A program made the translations under genes and the position numbers. This document shows positions 6,681-10,872 of a DNA stretch of 10,872 bases, one piece after another. The notes under the pieces are model-generated. The model made no database searches. It was not told the DNA's origin and saw only the letters and a program-made list of their open reading frames with translations. How positions within the stretch are numbered: the stretch's first letter is position 1; every line of letters starts with the position of its first letter. The stretch comes from Neisseria shayeganii 871 (GTDB lineage Bacteria > Pseudomonadota > Gammaproteobacteria > Burkholderiales > Neisseriaceae): NCBI RefSeq assembly GCF_000226875.1, contig NZ_JH164926.1, positions 73,011 to 83,882 on the forward strand. The letters are read 5' to 3'.

Positions 6681-7472
6681 ATGTTTGATGAGCGACCCCT
6701 GCTGCGCGTGGTGGCGGGCATTGTGTATAACCATGAAGGCGAACTGCTGCTGACTTCGCGTCCGGCCGGCAAAGCTTACGCCGGCTATTGGGAATTTGCC
6801 GGCGGCAAGGTGGAGGCGGGCGAAACCGAATTCGCTGCCTTGCAACGTGAATTGGCCGAGGAGTTGGGCATCACGGTCCATCGGGCGCTGCCGTGGCTGG
6901 TGAAAATCCACAGTTACGAGCACGCCCGCGTGCATCTGCGTTTTTTCCGCATTCCGGCTGAGGGCTGGCAGGGCGAGCTGCAGGCGAAAGAGGGCCAAGA
7001 GTGGGCCTGGCAGCAGCCGGGGCGCTACACCGTGTCGCCCATGCTGCCGGCTAATGCCGCTTTATTGGCCGCTTTGGCGGTGCCTGATGCGCTTTCAGGT
7101 AGCCTGAGTGCCGGGCTGGGCGACGGTGCGGCTTATCGGGTGGTGCCTTATGCTTTGAGCGAACCCGGCCATGCGCGGGTGTTGCTGACGCTGGAAGAGG
7201 CGGCCAAACTCGGCCGTTTGCCGGCAGCCGACAGCGTGTGGCTGGCGGTGGCCGATGAAGCCGGTTTTGCGGCGGCGCAGGATGCCGATGTGGTGGTGTG
7301 GACGGTGGGCGACGATGCGGCGGCGGAAACGCTTTGCCAGGTAGTGTCGGCCGGTGTGGCGCTGCCGGTGGTGGCTTTGGCCGATGCTGTGCTGGCTGAG
7401 CGTTACCGCGAACGCTGGTTGGCCGCCGGCGTGCACGGCGTGGCGGTGGCGCAAGAGCGTGCTGATTGTTGA
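6681..7472 (+). CDS. Nudix (MutT-type) hydrolase with a degenerate ThiE-like C-terminal region
   Basis: The first half of this 263-residue protein is a Nudix hydrolase. The Nudix box fits the consensus exactly: Gly42, Glu48, Arg56-Glu57, Glu60-Glu61, Gly63 with Ile64 after. TSRPAGKAYAGYWEFAGGK (25-43) is characteristic of MutT, which removes oxidised dGTP (8-oxo-dGTP) from the nucleotide pool. Residues about 145-263 resemble the shortened barrel of a thiamine-phosphate-synthase-like domain, found fused to MutT in many Beta- and Gammaproteobacteria. It is short here, and I cannot see the family's phosphate-binding loop, so ThiE activity is doubtful. The linker between the parts is encoded by an uptake sequence (ALSGSLS, about 137-143). 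It is the first gene of an operon: the next starts 9 nt after the stop. Upstream, macA is divergent. MutT-type function is well supported by motif; exact substrate is inferred. Confidence 0.88.
   Translation: MFDERPLLRVVAGIVYNHEGELLLTSRPAGKAYAGYWEFAGGKVEAGETEFAALQRELAEELGITVHRALPWLVKIHSYEHARVHLRFFRIPAEGWQGELQAKEGQEWAWQQPGRYTVSPMLPANAALLAALAVPDALSGSLSAGLGDGAAYRVVPYALSEPGHARVLLTLEEAAKLGRLPAADSVWLAVADEAGFAAAQDADVVVWTVGDDAAAETLCQVVSAGVALPVVALADAVLAERYRERWLAAGVHGVAVAQERADC
7094..7105 (-). repeat. Uptake sequence inside the Nudix gene
   Basis: Exact reverse-orientation DUS in coding sequence, read as part of the residues L-S-G-S-L at the junction between the Nudix domain and the C-terminal region. 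The position suggests a loop tolerant of insertion. Confidence 0.85.
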
Positions 7473-7481
7473 GGAGTAGAG

Positions 7482-7919
7482 ATGTCCCGTTTGGGTTTGA
7501 ATCAGAAGAAAGCTTTGGCCGTGGCGGTATTGCTGTTGGTGTTTGCCGCCACCAAACTGTTGGCGCTGCAATGGTTTACCCAACAGAAACCTGCTGTTAG
7601 CCAAACCGCCGCGCTATGTGTGCCGGCACAGGGCTGCACCTTGCCCGACGGCAGCCACCTGCATTTTTCCGCTTTGCTCAAAGGGCCGTTTGACATCGAA
7701 CTGCGCCAAGTGCCGAGCGGGGTGGACAAGGTGTCGGTGAGCTTTTCCATGCGTGATATGGACATGGGCTTCAACCGCTACGATTTGCAGCCCCAAGCCG
7801 ACGGCAGCTGGCGCGCCGAAGCCGTCCGCCTGCCGCTGTGTACCGACCAGCGCCGCGATTATTTGGCCGACATCACCGTAGGCCGACAGACGTTTCAGGT
7901 AGCCTTTGAGGCGCGATAA
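7482..7919 (+). CDS. Membrane-anchored periplasmic protein with Met/Cys motif, unknown function
   Basis: The 145-residue product has one N-terminal hydrophobic anchor (about 11-29; uncleaved or weakly cleaved) and a periplasmic domain of about 110 residues. The domain has Cys46, Cys52 and Cys120, a Met-rich turn with the core MRDMDMGFNRY (90-100), and the later segment LPLCTDQRRDYL. From memory, MDMGFNRY followed by a W-R-A-E strand and a Cys near an R-D pair recurs in small conserved hypothetical proteins of other Proteobacteria, and the layout is like FixH/YtkA-type domains. Met, Cys and His residues could bind copper, but that is inference. The ribosome site GAGGAG (7471-7476) overlaps the stop of the upstream Nudix gene, 5 nt before ATG, showing an operon. 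The last codons include an uptake sequence (TFQVAF). Confidence 0.8.
   Translation: MSRLGLNQKKALAVAVLLLVFAATKLLALQWFTQQKPAVSQTAALCVPAQGCTLPDGSHLHFSALLKGPFDIELRQVPSGVDKVSVSFSMRDMDMGFNRYDLQPQADGSWRAEAVRLPLCTDQRRDYLADITVGRQTFQVAFEAR
7894..7905 (-). repeat. Uptake sequence in the last codons of the Met/Cys protein gene
   Basis: Exact reverse-orientation DUS, translated as part of F-Q-V-A-F, 14 nt before the end of the gene's stop codon. Confidence 0.85.
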
Positions 7920-7974
7920 GCGTTTTTCAACCGCTTACGTCTCTGTCTGTTGAGTTGATCCCACAGGGGGCAAC

Positions 7975-8011
7975 GAAATGCGCACAAGGTGTTTCATCTT
8001 GTGCGCATTTC
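7975..8011. terminator. Strong hairpin terminator between convergent genes
   Basis: GAAATGCGCACAAG (7975-7988) pairs perfectly with 7998-8011, giving a 14-bp stem around a 9-nt loop. It lies 55 bp after the stop of the Met/Cys protein gene. The stem ends in TTTC and is followed by TTCT, a weak U-tract, so termination of the Nudix operon is likely but not ideal. The stem is symmetrical enough to act on minus-strand transcripts too. Confidence 0.65.
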
Positions 8012-8074
8012 TTCTGCCTGGTCTCTGCGGTTCTGTTTCGAACAACTGCTATGCCAGCAGATAATCAACAGATT

Positions 8075-8255
8075 GAGACCTTTGCAAACCCGCATCTGCG
8101 GCGCATTTTTGCGTTGTGCGTTTATGCCCTATGGGTACTGTTCGCTCGCTTGCCTATCTTATGATATGTCTGTCCCACGGGAATTCCTGCGTTCACGTTC
8201 GCTGCGCTGCTACGCCTGGAAGCGGCATCCACATCTGGGGTTTTGCAAAGGTCTC
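8075..8255 (+). mobile_element. MITE-like repeat, copy 2 (complete)
   Basis: This 181-bp copy has the cleanest ends: GAGACCTTTGCAAA at left and TTTTGCAAAGGTCTC at right (8241-8255). The flanks AGATT (8070-8074) and AGATT (8256-8260) are an exact 5-bp direct repeat, or 3-bp GAT if the adjoining T/A belong to the inverted ends. The interior aligns along its whole length with copy 1, apart from a few single-base and short gaps. It lies between the convergent 7919 and 8356 gene ends and carries no uptake sequence at its edge. Confidence 0.85.
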
Positions 8256-8355
8256 AGATTGTGGGCGCGGAAAATGTCTGAATGTCAAGGTAATTCAAGC
8301 GTAGTGGTGCATCAGGCGAAGGCATGATGGGATGTCGGTGCGGTATCGGCCATGA

Positions 8356-9066
8356 TTATTGTTGCGGGAAATAAAATGCGGCTATCCCCAGTAGGTTGTT
8401 GAGGGCATGAACGAGAACCGGGTAGCGCAGCTGGCGGGTGTGCAGATAAGCGCCGCCGAGCACGCAGCCCATGCAGAAATACAGCAGAAAGCCGGGTTCG
8501 GTGGGCAGGGCGTGGACCGCGGCGAACAGCAGCGCAGAAAATGCCAGCAGGGCATAGCGTTTGCCGCGCTGTTCCAGCCGGCCGAAGCCGCTGAAGAAAA
8601 TGCCGCGGAACAGCAACTCTTCGGCCACTGGCGCAAACAGCACCGAATGGACAGCCAGCAACAGCGGCATTTGCCTGAATAAGGCTTCCAGCGCCTGCTG
8701 GTTGGCCAGGTTTTCCCAGCCGGGCAGGCCGAGTGCCGAGCAGACGGCTTCATACACCGGAGATAAAGCCAGTAGCAGGCCGAGATAGACCGCCGACCAA
8801 AGCAGTTGGCGCCCGACCGATGGCGTTTGCGCGGGGGCGGCGAAGTGCTCCGGCTGGGTGCGGCGGCGGTAAATGCGCCAAAACCAGAATGCCATGCCCG
8901 CTGCGCTCAGGGCATAAACCAGCCCGCCGCACACAATCAGCGCGGTGCGGAAACCGCCTTCCTGCAAGGCGCTGCTGAACTGGATCAGAAAAGACAGCAG
9001 AATAATCGGCAGGTTGATCAGCAACAGGAGGCCGATAAAGGCGAAAGGCGGGGCAAGACGGTGCAT
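8356..9066 (-). CDS. CPBP-family intramembrane metalloprotease (Abi/CAAX-like)
   Basis: The 236-residue membrane protein has about six to eight hydrophobic segments and the three CPBP motifs: EELLFRG with Glu149-Glu150 and Arg154, FAAVHALP with His185, and HALNN with His220 and Asn224. These residues form the metal site of Rce1-like intramembrane proteases. Roles of bacterial members vary (peptide or bacteriocin processing and immunity, envelope functions) and cannot be deduced here. I start it at 9066, not at the upstream in-frame ATG (9231), because the extra 55 residues lie entirely inside ttcA in another frame and look non-coding, while MHRLAPPFAFIGLLLL begins a normal first helix. It follows ttcA by 7 nt on the same strand, so the two are probably co-transcribed; its ribosome site is weak. 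Confidence 0.87.
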   Translation of the reverse strand: MHRLAPPFAFIGLLLLINLPIILLSFLIQFSSALQEGGFRTALIVCGGLVYALSAAGMAFWFWRIYRRRTQPEHFAAPAQTPSVGRQLLWSAVYLGLLLALSPVYEAVCSALGLPGWENLANQQALEALFRQMPLLLAVHSVLFAPVAEELLFRGIFFSGFGRLEQRGKRYALLAFSALLFAAVHALPTEPGFLLYFCMGCVLGGAYLHTRQLRYPVLVHALNNLLGIAAFYFPQQ

Positions 9067-9073
9067 AGCGGTG

Positions 9074-10003
9074 TTATTTCGGTTTGCTGGCCAGAATATT
9101 GATGACTTTGCGCGGCGGTGCGGCTTCGCTGCCGTCCTCAGGGCTACCTGAAAACTGAGCCGGCACGTTTTCGCGGTCGAAAGCCAAGTCACCGCCGTGT
9201 TTGAGGGTTTGCCCGCGGACAATGCCGGCAAAATCGAACAGTTCGGTATCGGCCAGGTGGGAAGGCACCACGTTTTGCAGGGCGGAGAACATGGATTCGA
9301 TGCGGCCGGGGAAGCGTTTGTCCCAGTCGTTGAGCATTTCTTTGATGACTTGGCGTTGCAGATTGGGCTGGGAGCCGCACAGATTGCAGGGAATAATCGG
9401 AAACTGCTTGAGTTCGGCGTAGCGCTCCAAGTCTTTTTCCTTCACATACGCCAGCGGGCGGATCACGATGTGTTCGCCGTTGTCGGATACCAGTTTCGGC
9501 GGCATGGCTTTCAGTTTGCCGCCGTAAAACATATTCAGAAACAGGGTTTGCAGAATGTCGTCGCGGTGGTGGCCGAGCGCGATTTTGGTGCAACCCAGCT
9601 CTTTGGCCACGCGGTAGAGTACGCCGCGGCGCAGGCGGCTGCACAGCGAACAGGTGGTTTTGCCCTCTTCAATCACGCGCTTGACCACCGAATAAGTGTC
9701 TTCTTCCACAATCCGGTAAGGCACGCCGATGCTGTCCAGATAAGCGGGCAGCACATGTTCGGGGAAGCCGGGCTGTTTCTGGTCGAGGTTAACCGCCACC
9801 AGCTCGAAATCAATCGGGGCGCTGGCCTGCAGCTGGCGCAGAATGTCCAATAAGGAGTAGCTGTCTTTGCCGCCGGAGAGGCAGACCATGATTTTGTCGC
9901 CGGCCTCAATCATATTGAAATCGTTGATGGCGTCGCCGACGGCATGGCGCAGGCGTTTGTTTAATTTGTTGTTTTCGAGTTCGTGTTTCGGCTTTTTCGA
10001 CAT
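9074..10003 (-). CDS. ttcA: TtcA, tRNA 2-thiocytidine(32) synthase
   Basis: TtcA adds sulfur to cytidine 32 in certain tRNAs in the cytoplasm, using ATP to activate the base and a [4Fe-4S] cluster in sulfur transfer. The 309-residue protein has the PP-loop SGGKDS (43-48), the CxxC pair Cys118/Cys121 in TTCSLCSRLRRG, and the third conserved cysteine Cys206 in IPCNLCGSQ; these three match the cluster ligands known in E. coli TtcA. LGHHRDDILQT (143-153) is also characteristic. The segment about 281-299 is a low-complexity tail partly encoded by an imperfect uptake sequence (F-S-G-S-P), likely dispensable. It is divergent from the DUF4149 gene (120 bp between starts) and leads into the CPBP protease gene. 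No strong Shine-Dalgarno precedes the ATG. The product call is firm. Confidence 0.96.
   Translation of the reverse strand: MSKKPKHELENNKLNKRLRHAVGDAINDFNMIEAGDKIMVCLSGGKDSYSLLDILRQLQASAPIDFELVAVNLDQKQPGFPEHVLPAYLDSIGVPYRIVEEDTYSVVKRVIEEGKTTCSLCSRLRRGVLYRVAKELGCTKIALGHHRDDILQTLFLNMFYGGKLKAMPPKLVSDNGEHIVIRPLAYVKEKDLERYAELKQFPIIPCNLCGSQPNLQRQVIKEMLNDWDKRFPGRIESMFSALQNVVPSHLADTELFDFAGIVRGQTLKHGGDLAFDRENVPAQFSGSPEDGSEAAPPRKVINILASKPK
9141..9152 (+). repeat. Near-match uptake sequence in the ttcA 3' region
   Basis: GGGCTACCTGAA differs from the Eikenella DUS only at base 1 (G for A). It lies in codons for the variable TtcA C-terminal tail. Confidence 0.7.
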
Positions 10004-10032
10004 GGCGGCAGCGGCGGAAAATAAAGGCGGCG

Positions 10033-10061
10033 ATTGTACCGCAAACTGCTATTTCCCTGAA
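10033..10061 (-). promoter_or_regulatory. Possible ttcA promoter
   Basis: On the minus strand TACAAT (complement of 10033-10038) is a good -10 box, with TTCAGG (complement of 10056-10061; about 3/6) 17 nt upstream as a poor -35. The start site would lie about 20-25 nt before the ttcA ATG at 10003. A TACACT at 10080-10085 on the plus strand is a weaker -10 candidate for the divergent gene. Confidence 0.35.
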
Positions 10062-10123
10062 GTCTGCGCCCAAATGCGGTACACTGGCGGGCGTTTTCAT
10101 TTTCCGGCAGAAAGGCGTCTATC

Positions 10124-10573
10124 GTGTTTTTCAGTAAGCTCTTGGTTTTTCTGATTTCTTTTTGGTTTGGTGCGTATATTTTGGCCGGCTACGGCGTGGC
10201 GCCGCTGTTGTTTCAACAGCTGCCGCAACAGCAGGCGGGTTATCTGGCCGGCGTGTTGTTCGATGTGGTCAATTACGCCGGGCTGCTGGTGTGGGGCTTG
10301 GTTTATCTGGCCGGCCGTTCTGCCCAAGGCCGCCGATACGAACGCAGCCACACCGGCAAAATCGTGGCCTTTACCTGGCTGCTGCTGGCCGCTTCCCAGT
10401 TTTTGATTACTCCGGTAATCAAAGCCCTGCGGGAAAAACAAACCTACTGGCTGCACGATTGGGTGGGCGGCAGCTTCGCCGCCTGGCACGGCACCTCCAG
10501 CAGCATTTACCTGCTGGTAAGCCTGATTACCCTGTTTTTGCTGCTGCGGCTGTTGAAGTTTGAATGGCGTTGA
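10124..10573 (+). CDS. DUF4149-type (TMEM205-like) four-helix membrane protein
   Basis: The 149-residue protein has four predicted membrane helices (about 5-27, 41-63, 79-99, 126-145). The spacing and motifs fit DUF4149: GYGVAPLLF at the end of helix 1 and AWHGTSSSIYLL at the start of helix 4, where family members have a similar His-Gly-Ser segment. Function is not established for the bacterial family, and the length is typical. The start is GTG at 10124, supported by AGAAAGG (10109-10115) 8 nt upstream; an ATG start is not available at this position. It is divergent from ttcA and followed 44 nt after its stop by a clear terminator, so it is probably monocistronic. Confidence 0.85.
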   Translation: MFFSKLLVFLISFWFGAYILAGYGVAPLLFQQLPQQQAGYLAGVLFDVVNYAGLLVWGLVYLAGRSAQGRRYERSHTGKIVAFTWLLLAASQFLITPVIKALREKQTYWLHDWVGGSFAAWHGTSSSIYLLVSLITLFLLLRLLKFEWR

Positions 10574-10617
10574 GCGGGGTATCTGGACCGTGTAGCCACA
10601 CTTTTCCGCAGACAAAA

Positions 10618-10650
10618 GGCACTTCATTTTCGATGAAGTGCCGTTTGTTT
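10618..10650 (+). terminator. Intrinsic terminator after the DUF4149 gene
   Basis: GGCACTTCAT (10618-10627) and ATGAAGTGCC (10633-10642) form a perfect 10-bp stem with a 5-nt loop, followed by GTTTGTTT. An A-tract (10614-10617) precedes the stem, so it may act in both directions. Confidence 0.85.
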
Positions 10651-10664
10651 ATGCGTGCCTTGCT

Positions 10665-10675
10665 TTCAGGTAGCC
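10665..10675 (-). repeat. Near-match uptake sequence next to MITE copy 3
   Basis: TTCAGGTAGCC matches 11 of 12 bases of the reverse-orientation DUS (last base G for T). Twelve bases on, AGGCT (10688-10692) is the first half of a DUS in opposite orientation, cut by the mobile element. Confidence 0.7.
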
Positions 10676-10692
10676 GTTGTGAGCTTCAGGCT

Positions 10693-10808
10693 GAGACCTT
10701 TGCAAAACCGCCATCTGCGGCGCATTTCTGCGTTGTGCGTTTATGCCCTATGGGTACTGCTCGCTCACTTGACTATCTGTATGATATGTCTGTCCCACGG
10801 GGATTCCT
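10693..10808 (+). mobile_element. MITE-like repeat, copy 3 (3' truncated)
   Basis: The left end GAGACCTTTGCAAAA is intact and 116 bp align without gaps to copy 1 (5143-5258) with about seven differences by eye. After ATTCCT the match stops abruptly; the remaining 70 or so bases and right inverted end are missing or displaced beyond the window. It has the same orientation as the other two copies. Confidence 0.8.
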
Positions 10809-10872
10809 AGAGCAACTTCGACTAAAAACGTTACATAATAGTTTTTTCTGGCAGCCGGAGCATGAGATGCGA
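10809..10872. other. Unrelated sequence replacing the end of MITE copy 3
   Basis: From about 10809 the sequence no longer resembles the repeat and is locally more AT-rich (TAAAAACG, ATAGTTTTTTC). It may be the edge of another insertion or a deletion junction. The window is too short to decide, and no gene is visible. Confidence 0.4.

Noticed and set aside
7989..8327. Small open frames across the MITE copies (also 5077-5340 and 8116-8304)
   Set aside because: Single-base length differences between copies shift the frame, and the frames run out into unrelated flanks, so no conserved peptide is encoded.
9067..9231. Extended N-terminus for the CPBP protease
   Set aside because: The extra 55 residues overlap the end of ttcA in another frame and have no membrane or signal character; ATG at 9066 starts a typical first helix.
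1..10872. CRISPR array, tRNA, rRNA, prophage genes or a defence operon
   Set aside because: No regularly spaced repeat-spacer pattern, no cloverleaf or rRNA-like stretch, and no phage, nuclease or transposase motif was seen. The repeated 12-mers are uptake sequences, and the CPBP protein alone is not evidence for abortive infection.

Overview
The window most likely comes from the genus Eikenella (Neisseriaceae, Betaproteobacteria). The main evidence is the 12-mer AGGCTACCTGAA, the Eikenella dialect of the neisserial DNA uptake sequence (DUS). I count nine exact copies on both strands plus two near-matches, placed as hairpin pairs between genes, singly at gene ends, and inside coding regions. 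Most of the window is GC-rich with compact gene spacing; positions of roughly 3.5-4.6 kb are clearly AT-rich.

Left part (1-6.6 kb), mostly minus strand: a tripartite macrolide-type efflux system is spread over the region. macA (membrane fusion protein, 5346-6512) is transcribed first. macB (ABC ATPase/permease, 1578-3515) and a TolC/NodT-type outer-membrane lipoprotein (60-1493) follow. In most genomes macA and macB abut. Here about 1.8 kb separates them and holds a MITE-like repeat, a small secreted protein gene (4689-5078, minus) and an AT-rich orphan membrane-protein gene on the opposite strand (3812-4405, plus). macB-tolC therefore probably needs its own promoter.

Middle (6.6-8.3 kb), plus strand: a two-gene operon encodes a Nudix (MutT-type) hydrolase with a degenerate ThiE-like C-terminal part and a membrane-anchored Met/Cys-containing periplasmic protein. 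A strong hairpin and a second MITE copy follow.

Right part (8.3-10.9 kb): ttcA (tRNA 2-thiocytidine synthase, minus) is followed 7 nt later by a CPBP-family membrane protease gene. Divergent from ttcA is a DUF4149-type four-helix membrane protein gene, followed by a canonical terminator and a third, truncated MITE copy that breaks off into unrelated sequence near the window edge.

The most notable non-genic signal is the repeat family. There are three copies in the same orientation, with GAGACCTTTGCAAAA-type inverted ends and short direct repeats at the two complete copies. Two of the three left ends abut AGGCT, the first half of the DUS, and for copy 1 the flanks rejoin into an intact DUS. 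I see no CRISPR array, tRNA, rRNA, phage gene, transposase gene or recognisable defence system, and no clear new multi-gene system.
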